18,798 nucleotides of DNA from JAIOIW01 sp050304175. Lineage in GTDB: Bacteria; Pseudomonadota; Alphaproteobacteria; Rhizobiales; Rhizobiaceae. The notes beneath the pieces are model-generated. The model was not told where the DNA came from. It saw nothing but the letters and a program-made list of their open reading frames with translations, and did no database searches. The stretch covers positions 1 through 18,798 of the forward strand of contig JBNLDE010000242.1 of the NCBI GenBank assembly GCA_050304175.1, given 5' to 3'. Numbering within the stretch: the first letter of the stretch is position 1; each line of letters starts with the position of its first letter. This document shows positions 1 to 6,590 of the stretch, piece after piece. A program made the position numbers and the translations under genes.

Positions 1-291
1 CCCGACGATCCGGTCAACGCCACGCGTCTCGCCCAGCGCCTTGCCGCGCTGGCCGCGGCGCTCGATGACCTGCCGTCCCATGCGAAGCGTTTCGCGCGCT
101 GGCGGGCGCGTCGCAACGCAGGCGCGCAAAATTGGCAAAGCCGCAATTCAGGCCGCGTCACCCGCCTCTGGCCGTTGCGCCCGGGCAAGCCGCCGGGGCA
201 GGTCCGAAAACCGACCCACGCAGTCCACGACATCCTGGAGGAGCTTCACGGCCTCGCCTTCGACGCGCTGAACGCGCCGAATACGTCGTGA
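1..291 (+). CDS. Hypothetical protein, C-terminal fragment
   Basis: An open frame runs from the first base to TGA at 289-291, giving the last 96 residues of a protein whose start lies outside the window. The visible part has an Ala/Leu-rich stretch (AQRLAALAAALDDLPSHAKR), then Arg/Trp-rich segments, a Pro/Gly/Arg linker (RPGKPPGQ) and a short acidic helix-like tail (HDILEELHGLAFDAL). I recall similar uncharacterised alphaproteobacterial proteins with this basic C-terminus but can give no function. It is intracellular as far as can be seen. The competing frames over this stretch are shadows: this frame has the expected GC-rich third positions and ends cleanly before the tetR promoter. Confidence 0.6.
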   Translation, partial: PDDPVNATRLAQRLAALAAALDDLPSHAKRFARWRARRNAGAQNWQSRNSGRVTRLWPLRPGKPPGQVRKPTHAVHDILEELHGLAFDALNAPNTS

Positions 292-346
292 CTTTCTCCC
301 CCCGAAGGAGGCAAGGGGCCGAAGCGCGCCCTCAAGTCCATCCCGG

Positions 347-375
347 TTGACAACATACCAACCAGTCGGTATGGT
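347..375 (+). promoter_or_regulatory. Sigma70-type promoter of the tetR operon
   Basis: TTGACA at 347-352 is a perfect -35 box. A 17-nt spacer leads to TATGGT at 370-375, which matches 4 of 6 bases of the -10 box. The expected transcription start is about 381-383, at the ATG of the TetR gene (382), and there is no Shine-Dalgarno sequence in between. The operator palindrome at 354-373 fills the spacer. Confidence 0.65.
354..373 (+). promoter_or_regulatory. Putative TetR operator palindrome
   Basis: The half-sites CATACC and GGTATG are exact reverse complements, with an 8-nt centre (AACCAGTC) that is itself partly symmetric (ACC...GGT core). Size and spacing fit a TetR-family dimer site. It sits between and over the -35 and -10 boxes, so binding would block polymerase. 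Autorepression of the operon is inferred from this position. Confidence 0.65.
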
Positions 376-381
376 TTTGGC

Positions 382-1005
382 ATGAACAAGACAGTAATCC
401 AACCCGATGCCCGGACCCGTATTCTCGACGCCGCGCTGAAGATCATCCGCGAGAAGGGCTATGCGGCGACGCGCGTCGACGATATCTGCGCCGAGGCGGG
501 ATTGACCAAGGGCGGCTTCTTCCACCATTTCAAGGGCAAGGAAGACATGGCGGTCGCGGCCGCGGAGCACTGGTCGATGGTGACCGGCGGCCTGTTCGAG
601 CAGGCGCCCTATCATGAGCCGGCCGACCCGCTCGACCGCGTATTGGGCTACGTCGCCTTCCGCAAGGCGATCATGGAGGGCGGCACCGCCGACTTCACCT
701 GTCTGGTCGGCACCATGGCGCAGGAGACACACCTGTCGAGCCCGGCGATCCGCGACGCCTGCCAGGCCTCGATCTTCGGCCACGCGGCGACGCTGGAACC
801 GGATATCGAAGAAGCGAAGGCGAAATACTGCCCGGATGCCGGCTGGACGCCGAAGAGCCTCGCCCTGTTCACCCAGGCGACGCTTCAGGGCAGCTTCATC
901 CTGGCAAAGGCGGAAGGCGGCCCCGAAATCGCCCGCGACATGATCGACCATCTCGACCGCTACATCCGGTTGCTGTTTTCGGCGGGGCGCCACCAAGAGG
1001 AGTGA
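382..1005 (+). CDS. TetR/AcrR-family repressor, NemR-like
   Basis: A 207-residue, TetR-sized DNA-binding repressor. The N-terminal helix-turn-helix domain covers about residues 8-60 (RILDAALKIIREKGYAATRV, then AEAGLTKGGFFHHFKGKED). The C-terminal ligand domain carries CLVGTMAQE around Cys107. From memory of E. coli NemR, Cys107 aligns with the redox/electrophile-sensing Cys106 (GCLTVKLSAE in NemR), so sensing of electrophiles or oxidants is possible but inferred. The start at 382 is the only Met before the HTH and lies 7 bases after the -10 box, so the mRNA may be leaderless. The stop overlaps the ribosome-binding region of the next gene. It heads a seven-gene co-directional cluster and probably represses it through the palindrome at 354-373. 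Confidence 0.9.
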   Translation: MNKTVIQPDARTRILDAALKIIREKGYAATRVDDICAEAGLTKGGFFHHFKGKEDMAVAAAEHWSMVTGGLFEQAPYHEPADPLDRVLGYVAFRKAIMEGGTADFTCLVGTMAQETHLSSPAIRDACQASIFGHAATLEPDIEEAKAKYCPDAGWTPKSLALFTQATLQGSFILAKAEGGPEIARDMIDHLDRYIRLLFSAGRHQEE

Positions 1006-1010
1006 GTACC

Positions 1011-1433
1011 ATGGAACCGACCGTCTACCTGAATTTCAACGGCAACTGCCTGGAAGCCATGACCCACTATGCCGGGGTCCTCGGCGGCGAGATCACCGGC
1101 GTGTTCCGCAACGGGGATGCTCCGGATCCGGAAAGCCGGATGCCGGGTGGCGACGACCTCGTCATGAACATGAACATGCGGCTCGGCAATTCGAACATCA
1201 TGGCGTCGGACGCGCCGGGCGAATGGTACAACAAGCCGCAAGGCTTCTCGGTCTCCATCGCGCCGGCTTCGCGCGCCGATTTCGACCGCATCTACGCCGC
1301 GCTTTCGAAGGATGCGCAGGCCGTCGGCATGGCCCCGGCCGAGACCTTCTGGGCCGAGCGTTTCGCCATGTTCACCGACCGCTACGGCACGCCGTGGATG
1401 CTGAACTTCGCCGGCAAGAACGCGATGGGCTGA
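1011..1433 (+). CDS. VOC-family (PhnB-like) protein
   Basis: A 140-residue vicinal-oxygen-chelate / glyoxalase-fold protein of the PhnB (YjdN) type. The start is typical (MEPTVYLNFNGNCLEAMTHYAGVLGGEI), with the usual VMNMNMRLGNSNIMASDAPG strand region and the C-terminal AMFTDRYGTPWMLNF motif. I chose ATG 1011 because AGAGGAG at 996-1002 is 8 bases upstream; a GTG at 1002 in the same frame would lie inside that Shine-Dalgarno. Family members bind small molecules, often with a metal, but PhnB-like members mostly have no assigned reaction. The ribosome-binding site overlaps the end of tetR, so the two genes are probably co-transcribed. Confidence 0.9.
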   Translation: MEPTVYLNFNGNCLEAMTHYAGVLGGEITGVFRNGDAPDPESRMPGGDDLVMNMNMRLGNSNIMASDAPGEWYNKPQGFSVSIAPASRADFDRIYAALSKDAQAVGMAPAETFWAERFAMFTDRYGTPWMLNFAGKNAMG

Positions 1434-1443
1434 GGCGGAAGCG

Positions 1444-1734
1444 ATGAGCGACAAGGTGGAAGTGCTGAACGTCAACACCCCCGGCCATACCGCGAGGGTC
1501 GACGCGGCCAAGTACAACGCGATGAAAGCGGCCATTCTCCTGGTCGCGCCCGATGGCCCGCCCGGAATGACGGCGAACGACATGAAGGAGGCGGCCAAGG
1601 CGCATCTGCCGCAGGACCTTTTTCCCGGCGGCAAGACCTCCGGCTGGTGGCAGAAATGCGTCCAGCTCGACATGGAGGCGCGGGGCGAAATGGCGCGCGG
1701 CAGGGGATCGCCGCTCCGCTTCTGGAAAACCTGA
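1444..1734 (+). CDS. Small DUF6958-like protein
   Basis: A 96-residue soluble protein starting MSDKVEVLNVNTPGHTARVD. Recognisable segments are YNAMKAAILLVAP, ANDMKEAAKAHLPQDLFPGG, WWQKCVQLDMEARG and a C-terminal PLRFWK. This pattern matches my memory of DUF6958 proteins, which look like small winged-helix-like domains and are found beside SRPBCC and VOC genes. The family name is a recollection, not a search result. It starts 10 bases after the VOC stop and ends 12 bases before the SRPBCC gene, so it belongs to the same operon. No enzymatic motif is visible. Confidence 0.8.
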   Translation: MSDKVEVLNVNTPGHTARVDAAKYNAMKAAILLVAPDGPPGMTANDMKEAAKAHLPQDLFPGGKTSGWWQKCVQLDMEARGEMARGRGSPLRFWKT

Positions 1735-1746
1735 AAGGAATTCGCC

Positions 1747-2211
1747 ATGAGCGACGATGGAAACGCCCTGACCCTGGACCGCACCCTCGACGCACCGCGC
1801 GACAGGATCTGGCGATGCTGGACCGAGCCGGAGCTTCTGAAGCAGTGGTTCTGCCCGAAGCCCTGGTATGTTTCGGACGTGCGCCTCGACTTGCGGCCCG
1901 GCGGCGAATTCTATTCGCTGATGAACGGACCGAACGGCGAGCAACACGGCAATCCCGGCGTGTTCCTCGATGTCGTGCCGGAAGAACGCCTTGTCTTCAC
2001 CGACGCGTTCTCCAGCGCGTGGCACCCCTCCGGCAAGGCCTTCATGGTCGCCGACGTGACCTTCGCGGACGCCGGAAACGGCACGACGCGCTACGTCGCG
2101 ACCGCGCGGCACTGGAGCGCCGCGGACCGCAAGGCCCATGAGGAGATGGGCTTCCATCCGGGCTGGAACACCGCCGCCGACCAGTTGGAGGCACTTGCGA
2201 AAACCCTTTGA
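1747..2211 (+). CDS. SRPBCC (AHSA1/START-like) domain protein
   Basis: A 154-residue AHSA1-type SRPBCC protein. The family signature reads through: LDRTLDAPRDRIWRCWTEPE, LLKQWFCPKPW, DLRPGGEFYS, PEERLVFTDAF and the closing GFHPGWNTAADQLEALAKTL. The fold is a helix-grip cavity that binds hydrophobic or small ligands; no catalytic residue defines a reaction. AAAGGAA at about 1734-1740 serves as Shine-Dalgarno. It lies mid-operon between two other small ligand-binding-type proteins. Confidence 0.92.
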   Translation: MSDDGNALTLDRTLDAPRDRIWRCWTEPELLKQWFCPKPWYVSDVRLDLRPGGEFYSLMNGPNGEQHGNPGVFLDVVPEERLVFTDAFSSAWHPSGKAFMVADVTFADAGNGTTRYVATARHWSAADRKAHEEMGFHPGWNTAADQLEALAKTL

Positions 2212-2260
2212 ACAAACCATGCGACGCGGACGATGCAATCTGTCCGCCGGGAGGTGAAAC

Positions 2261-2629
2261 ATGACCTATATCGACGGATTCGTGGCCGCGGTGCCACTCG
2301 CCAACAAGGAAGGCTACGTCGCCTTCGCCGCAAACATGTCGGCCCTCTTCCAGGAGCATGGCGCGCTTTCCATCACCGAAAACTGGGGCGACGACGTGCC
2401 GGACGGCGAGCTGACGTCCTTTCCGATGGCCGTGAAATGCGAGGAGGGCGAGGCGGTCGTCTTCTCCTGGATCAAATGGCCGTCGAAAGCCGCCCGCGAC
2501 GCCGCGTGGCCGAAGATCATGGAGGATCCGCGCATGCAGACGAGGCCTGACGGTGCGCTCTTTGACGGCAAGCGCATGATCTATGGCGGATTCGAGACCG
2601 TGTTCGAAAGCCCGGAGGGTCTGACATGA
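2261..2629 (+). CDS. DUF1428 (YbaA-like) protein
   Basis: A 122-residue protein of the DUF1428 family (E. coli YbaA type), predicted to be a dimeric alpha-beta barrel. Diagnostic segments are the N-terminal MTYIDGFVAAVPLANKEGY, ENWGDDVPDGELTSFPMAVK, VVFSWIKWPSKAARDAAW and the C-terminal MIYGGFETVF. Its function is unknown. A strong GGGAGGTG lies just upstream of ATG 2261. The 49-base gap after the SRPBCC gene is the largest in the operon. The stop overlaps the next gene by 4 bases (ATGA at 2626-2629), indicating translational coupling. Confidence 0.92.
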   Translation: MTYIDGFVAAVPLANKEGYVAFAANMSALFQEHGALSITENWGDDVPDGELTSFPMAVKCEEGEAVVFSWIKWPSKAARDAAWPKIMEDPRMQTRPDGALFDGKRMIYGGFETVFESPEGLT

Positions 2630-3099
2630 GCCCGAAAGTGCGCACGTGCCTGTGGTACGACACCCAGGCGCTTCCCGCCGCCGAATTCTACTGCTCGCTG
2701 ATCGCGGACTCCGAGATCACCGAGATTGGCCGCCATGCCGAAGGCAGCGACCGGATTCCCGAAGGATCGGACGGCGTGCTGATGGTGGAATTCAACCTCG
2801 CCGGCACGCCCTACCAGGCGCTCAATGGCGGCCCGCACTTCACGCTGAGCGAAGCCGTCTCGATCTCGGTCAAGACCGAGGACCAGGCGGAAACCGACCG
2901 GCTGTGGGCGGCGCTTACCGCCGACGGCGGCGCGGAAAGCCGCTGCGGCTGGTGCAAGGACCGGTTCGGCCTGTCCTGGCAGATCCTGCCGCGGCCGGCA
3001 CTGGCGCTGCTCACCGGCGACGCCGCCGCGAAAGTGTGGCCGGTCCTGATGACCATGAAGAAAATCGAAATCGCCGCGCTGCAGCGCGCGGCAGCTTGA
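2626..3099 (+). CDS. Second VOC-family (PhnB-like) protein
   Basis: A 157-residue PhnB-like VOC protein: VRTCLWYDTQALPAAEFYCS at the start, VEFNLAGTPYQALNGGPHF in the middle, and GWCKDRFGLSWQILPRPAL followed by the MTMKKIEIAALQRA tail typical of this subgroup. It is divergent from the VOC protein at 1011-1433, so it is a separate subfamily rather than a recent duplicate. The ATGA overlap with the DUF1428 gene suggests coupled translation and possibly paired function. The substrate is unknown. Confidence 0.92.
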   Translation: MSPKVRTCLWYDTQALPAAEFYCSLIADSEITEIGRHAEGSDRIPEGSDGVLMVEFNLAGTPYQALNGGPHFTLSEAVSISVKTEDQAETDRLWAALTADGGAESRCGWCKDRFGLSWQILPRPALALLTGDAAAKVWPVLMTMKKIEIAALQRAAA

Positions 3100-3111
3100 G
3101 GGAGAAAGCCG

Positions 3112-3630
3112 ATGCTCGCCGTGACCGAAACCGCCTTCGATGGCGCCCATCTTTCCGTGCCGCAGGTCGTCACACGCGATCCGCAACCCTATGTCGCCAT
3201 CGCCGTTTCCGGCCCGATGACCCGGATGCCGGAGTTCGCGCCGACGAAACTCCCCATCCTGCAAGCGTGGATGAGCCGGAACGGCATTGCCGGCGAAGCG
3301 GGCTTCTTCCGCTACCGGCGCTTTCGCGACGACGGCGTGGTGGAAATGGAGGTCGCAACGACGACCCCGGAGCCGGTCGCCGGCGAAGGCGAAGTGCTGT
3401 CCTCGGCCCTGCCAGCCGGGCGCTACGCCACGGCCACCTTCACCGGCCCCTATGACCGGCTCCACGATTCGATGTGCATGCTGAACGGCTGGATCGCGGG
3501 GCGGGGCCTGACGCCGGACGGCGCGCCCGGCCGCCCCAGCTGCCAAATCGAGATTTACCGCGTCTCGCCCGCCGATACCGACGATCCCGCGCAATGGGTC
3601 ACCGAGCTTTTAATCAAGATCGGGGATTGA
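3112..3630 (+). CDS. GyrI-like / AraC effector-binding domain protein
   Basis: A 172-residue stand-alone GyrI-like (SOUL/effector-binding) domain without a DNA-binding part. Supporting segments are QPYVAIAVSGPMTRMPEF near the N-terminus, the strand region VVEMEVATTTPEP, LPAGRYATATFTGPYDRLHDS (the conserved AGxYA...GPY core) and the C-terminal CQIEIYRVSPADT. Such domains bind drugs or other hydrophobic small molecules. A GGGAG element at about 3099-3103 precedes ATG 3112. It is the last gene of the tetR operon; the downstream gap carries a separate promoter candidate for pncB. Confidence 0.9.
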   Translation: MLAVTETAFDGAHLSVPQVVTRDPQPYVAIAVSGPMTRMPEFAPTKLPILQAWMSRNGIAGEAGFFRYRRFRDDGVVEMEVATTTPEPVAGEGEVLSSALPAGRYATATFTGPYDRLHDSMCMLNGWIAGRGLTPDGAPGRPSCQIEIYRVSPADTDDPAQWVTELLIKIGD

Positions 3631-3657
3631 GGCAGACGCCGTTTCCGCCACCCGCCC

Positions 3658-3686
3658 TTGGCTAACCGGCCTGTCTCGCTTATTGC
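3658..3686 (+). promoter_or_regulatory. Candidate promoter of pncB
   Basis: TTGGCT (3658-3663), a 17-nt spacer and TATTGC (3681-3686) form a moderate sigma70-like promoter in the 104-base gap before pncB. The predicted start near 3693 leaves a leader of about 42 bases containing the palindrome at 3705-3718. This rests on box similarity only. Confidence 0.3.
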
Positions 3687-3704
3687 TGTGCGCGAAACGG
3701 AACA

Positions 3705-3718
3705 GCCGCCGCGGCGGC
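3705..3718. repeat. Perfect 14-base GC palindrome before pncB
   Basis: GCCGCCGCGGCGGC is its own reverse complement and lies 16 bases before the pncB start codon, inside the predicted leader. It could act as an operator or as a structure near the ribosome-binding region. In GC-rich DNA it may also be chance. Confidence 0.4.
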
Positions 3719-3734
3719 CTGCACAAAGAGCGCC

Positions 3735-5039
3735 ATGACCGTCACCGATATCGCCAAGCGGGTTTACGACCACACCTGGAAGCTCGATCCGATCGTGCGG
3801 TCGCTGCTCGACACGGATTTCTACAAGCTGCTGATGCTGCAGATGATCTGGAAGATGCACCGCGACGTGAAGGTGACCTTTTCGCTGATCAACCGCAATC
3901 CGAAGGTCCGGCTGGCCGACGAGATCGACGTGCTGGAGCTGCGCGAGCAACTCGACCATGCGCGCACCCTGTCGCTGTCGAAGAAGGAGGCGATCTGGCT
4001 GGCGGGTAACACGTTTTACGGCCGCAAGCAGATCTTCGAACCGGAGTTCCTGGCCTGGTTCGAGACTTTCCGGCTGCCGCCCTATGAACTGAATGTGCGC
4101 GACGGCCAGTTCGAGCTGGAATTCCACGGGTCCTGGGCCGAGACGTCGATGTGGGAAATCCCGGCGCTGGCCATCATCAACGAGTTGCGCTCGCGCGCGG
4201 CCATGCGCGGCATGGGGCCGTTCACGCTCGACGTGCTCTACGCCCGCGCCAAGGCGAAGATGTGGGGCAAGGTCGAGCGCCTGAAGCAATTGTCCGACAT
4301 CCGCATCTCCGATTTCGGAACGCGGCGGCGGCATTCGTTCCTGTGGCAGCGCTGGTGCGTGGAGGCGCTCAAGGAAGGGATCGGCAATTCCTTCACCGGC
4401 ACCTCCAACGTTTCGCTGGCGATGGACTCGGACCTGGAAGCCGTCGGCACCAATGCCCACGAACTGCCGATGGTCTATGTCGCGCTAACCGACGACGATG
4501 ACGCCAAGGTCCAGGCCCAGTACAAGGTGCTGGCGGACTGGAACAAGCTCTATGGCGGCAATCTGCTGATTGTCCTGCCGGATACGTTCGGGACGGCCTC
4601 CTTCCTGCGCAACGCGCCGGACTGGGTGGCCGACTGGACCGGTTTCCGCCCCGACTCCGCTCCCCCGATCGAGGGCGGCGAGCGGATCATCGAGTGGTGG
4701 AAGAGCAAGGGGAAGGACCCGAAGGACAAGATCCTGATCTTCTCCGACGGGCTCGACGTCGATTCCATCGAGCAGGCCTACCGCCACTTCCACGGCCGCG
4801 TGCGCATGGCTTTCGGCTGGGGCACGAACCTGACCAACGACTTCAAGGACTGCGCGCCGCAGAAGAACGAGCAGCTGAAAGCGATCTCGCTGGTCTGCAA
4901 GATCACCGAGGCCAATGACCGGCCCGCGGTCAAACTGTCGGACAACCCGCAAAAGGCGACCGGCGACCCGGCCGAGATCGAACGCTACCTGAGGATCTTC
5001 GGGTCGGAGGCCCGGGTCGAGCGCGAAGTGCTGGTGTAG
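3735..5039 (+). CDS. pncB: Nicotinate phosphoribosyltransferase
   Basis: A 434-residue cytosolic enzyme of the NAD salvage (Preiss-Handler) pathway. It makes nicotinate mononucleotide from nicotinate and PRPP with ATP hydrolysis. The length is right for the bacterial PncB class. Signatures in order: DTDFYKLLMLQMIWKMH (27-42), SDFGTRRRHS (192-201), TGTSNVSLA (221-229), GTNAHELPM (238-246), where His242 is the expected phosphorylated histidine, FSDGLD (336-341) and FGWGTNLTND (360-369). ATG 3735 has only a weak AAGAG upstream, but the N-terminus matches the family. It is followed 116 bases later by dut; that gap shows no convincing terminator. Confidence 0.96.
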   Translation: MTVTDIAKRVYDHTWKLDPIVRSLLDTDFYKLLMLQMIWKMHRDVKVTFSLINRNPKVRLADEIDVLELREQLDHARTLSLSKKEAIWLAGNTFYGRKQIFEPEFLAWFETFRLPPYELNVRDGQFELEFHGSWAETSMWEIPALAIINELRSRAAMRGMGPFTLDVLYARAKAKMWGKVERLKQLSDIRISDFGTRRRHSFLWQRWCVEALKEGIGNSFTGTSNVSLAMDSDLEAVGTNAHELPMVYVALTDDDDAKVQAQYKVLADWNKLYGGNLLIVLPDTFGTASFLRNAPDWVADWTGFRPDSAPPIEGGERIIEWWKSKGKDPKDKILIFSDGLDVDSIEQAYRHFHGRVRMAFGWGTNLTNDFKDCAPQKNEQLKAISLVCKITEANDRPAVKLSDNPQKATGDPAEIERYLRIFGSEARVEREVLV

Positions 5040-5155
5040 GGCCGGCCCCGGACGAGGTTTCGGTGGAAATCGGCGCGGCCGCCATGCCGCGGCGTTGACC
5101 CGGCAAACGGCCCCGATCACAAAGGCGCGAAGCCCCACAGACGAGGCAGCCAGCC

Positions 5156-5611
5156 ATGACACCCAAGATCGGCATCGTTCGCCTCCCCCATGCCGAAGGC
5201 CTCGACCTGCCGGCCTATGAAAGCGAAGGCGCGGCCGGGCTGGACCTGCGTGCCGCCGTGCCTGAAGACCGGCCGCTGATTCTACTGCCTGGCCGTCGCC
5301 AACTGGTTCCGACCGGCCTGGTGTTCGAGATCCCGCACGGGTTCGAGGGGCAGGTACGGCCCCGCTCCGGCCTTGCCTTCAAGCACGGCATCACCTGCCT
5401 GAATACGCCAGGCACAATCGACAGCGACTATCGCGGTGAGGTTAAGGTGCTGCTGATCAACCACGGCGACGAGGACTTCGAGATCGGGCGCGGCATGCGT
5501 ATTGCGCAGATGGTGGTCGCTCCGGTCGTGCAAGCCGTGATCGAGGAGCGCGACCTGGCGTCGACGACGGCGCGCGGCGGCGGCGGTTTCGGCTCGACCG
5601 GGACCGGATAG
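5156..5611 (+). CDS. dut: Deoxyuridine 5'-triphosphate nucleotidohydrolase
   Basis: A 151-residue trimeric dUTPase that hydrolyses dUTP to dUMP and pyrophosphate, keeping uracil out of DNA and supplying dUMP for thymidylate. All five family motifs are intact: AAGLDLRA (26-33), RPRSGLA (68-74), NTPGTIDSDYRGE (83-95, with the catalytic Asp of the GTIDSDYR motif), RIAQMV (115-120) and the flexible C-terminal RGGGGFGSTG (140-149). GAGG about 13 bases before ATG 5156 is the likely ribosome-binding element. The length equals the usual bacterial enzyme. It follows pncB in the same direction and may be read through from it. Confidence 0.97.
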   Translation: MTPKIGIVRLPHAEGLDLPAYESEGAAGLDLRAAVPEDRPLILLPGRRQLVPTGLVFEIPHGFEGQVRPRSGLAFKHGITCLNTPGTIDSDYRGEVKVLLINHGDEDFEIGRGMRIAQMVVAPVVQAVIEERDLASTTARGGGGFGSTGTG

Positions 5612-5665
5612 GCGACGGTTTTTTGCGACGCTACTCATCACCCGTGACCGACCCTATCGCGCCGC

Positions 5666-5696
5666 TTGACGACGCATGTGGTCAACGCTCTATTCA
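5666..5696 (+). promoter_or_regulatory. Weak promoter candidate for the exported protein
   Basis: TTGACG at 5666-5671 and TATTCA at 5691-5696 are reasonable boxes, but the 19-base spacer is long. They would start transcription near 5703, about 30 bases before the chosen start codon at 5734. This supports the shorter start of the downstream gene if real. Confidence 0.25.
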
Positions 5697-5733
5697 GGCT
5701 TCTGCTCCGTCGCTGTTTCTGCAGGACCGACCG

Positions 5734-6552
5734 ATGGGTTTCCTTTCGCGCCTGATATGTCTTTCCGTTCCATGCTGCCTTGCCTCCGTTGCACTCGCGG
5801 CTGAGTTCGGGCTTCACGATCCAGCGCCGGGCGGCAACGGACAAACGTTTCTGCAATTGCTGCAACCGGCGATTGGCACGGTCAGTGAAGCCGGCGGAAC
5901 ACCGATCTTCAAACCAAATCCCGGCCTGCGCGACATCGAACTGGATGGCGCCGAACCCGAACCGCCGGAAGAGTTCCAGTTGTCCGGAGTTCAGGCCGAG
6001 GTCCTGCCCGGCGGATCCGGCACGTTCGTGGTGCTGGCCGATTCCGGCGAATTCTACGCGATCCTGGCGGCTTTCGACCCGGAACGGAAAGACCCGCTGG
6101 CCGATGCTGCCGTGGTGGCGAGCGACAGATCCAGCTATCTGGGCCCTGTGCTCGACCTGTCCGGCGGCGCATCGTTCATCGATGTGCGGAGCCAGCACCT
6201 CAACACCGGGCAAGCCTATGCCGTTGATACCCTGATGTTGTTCGACGGCGAGCGCCTCACCCTGATCGACACCCTTCTTACGCTGTCGGACGCAGGATGC
6301 GGGTACACACGGGACCAGAAGCCGAAGTTCGAGGCAAAACCCGCCGCAACCGGCATCCGGGCAGACATCGAGGCAAGCATCACCGAAATCGTGGAGACGA
6401 CCGGTGAAGACTGTGAAACCACGGTCGACACCCCGGCGCCATCGGAGCGCAGGATCAGCGTCACCTACAACTGGGACGCGGTCGCAGAACGCTACGTGGC
6501 GAGTTCGGATGCGCTCAAGGTACTGGAAGAAGAGACTTCGGAGCGGTTCTGA
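5734..6552 (+). CDS. Exported protein of unknown family
   Basis: A 272-residue protein that I cannot place in a family. A longer reading from 5623 exists, but ATG 5734 is preferred: it has AGGA 7 bases upstream and begins directly with a Sec signal peptide (MGFLSRLICLSVPCCLASVA, cleavage likely after ALA at about residue 22). The mature part is acidic, with an Asp/Glu/Pro-rich stretch (LDGAEPEPPEEFQ) and alternating hydrophobic strands (VLPGGSGTFVVLADSGEFY, YLGPVLDLSGGASFIDV), suggesting a beta-rich periplasmic protein. Two cysteines (DAGCGY and GEDCET) could form a disulfide. There is no lipobox. It sits between dut and the dehydratase gene, 38 bases before the latter. Confidence 0.75.
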   Translation: MGFLSRLICLSVPCCLASVALAAEFGLHDPAPGGNGQTFLQLLQPAIGTVSEAGGTPIFKPNPGLRDIELDGAEPEPPEEFQLSGVQAEVLPGGSGTFVVLADSGEFYAILAAFDPERKDPLADAAVVASDRSSYLGPVLDLSGGASFIDVRSQHLNTGQAYAVDTLMLFDGERLTLIDTLLTLSDAGCGYTRDQKPKFEAKPAATGIRADIEASITEIVETTGEDCETTVDTPAPSERRISVTYNWDAVAERYVASSDALKVLEEETSERF

Positions 6553-6590
6553 TCACATCCTGACCGCCGCTTGCGTGGGGGAGACAATTC

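Noticed and set aside
2581..3594. 337-codon minus-strand frame opposite the second VOC and GyrI-like genes
   Set aside because: Shadow of recognisable plus-strand domains; composition rich in Arg, Gly and His with no motif.
5095..5123. Possible promoter of dut with TTGACC
   Set aside because: No acceptable -10 box 16-18 bases downstream (CACAAA only).
5623..5733. Upstream start of the exported protein
   Set aside because: It would bury the signal peptide 37 residues inside; ATG 5734 has AGGA at good spacing.
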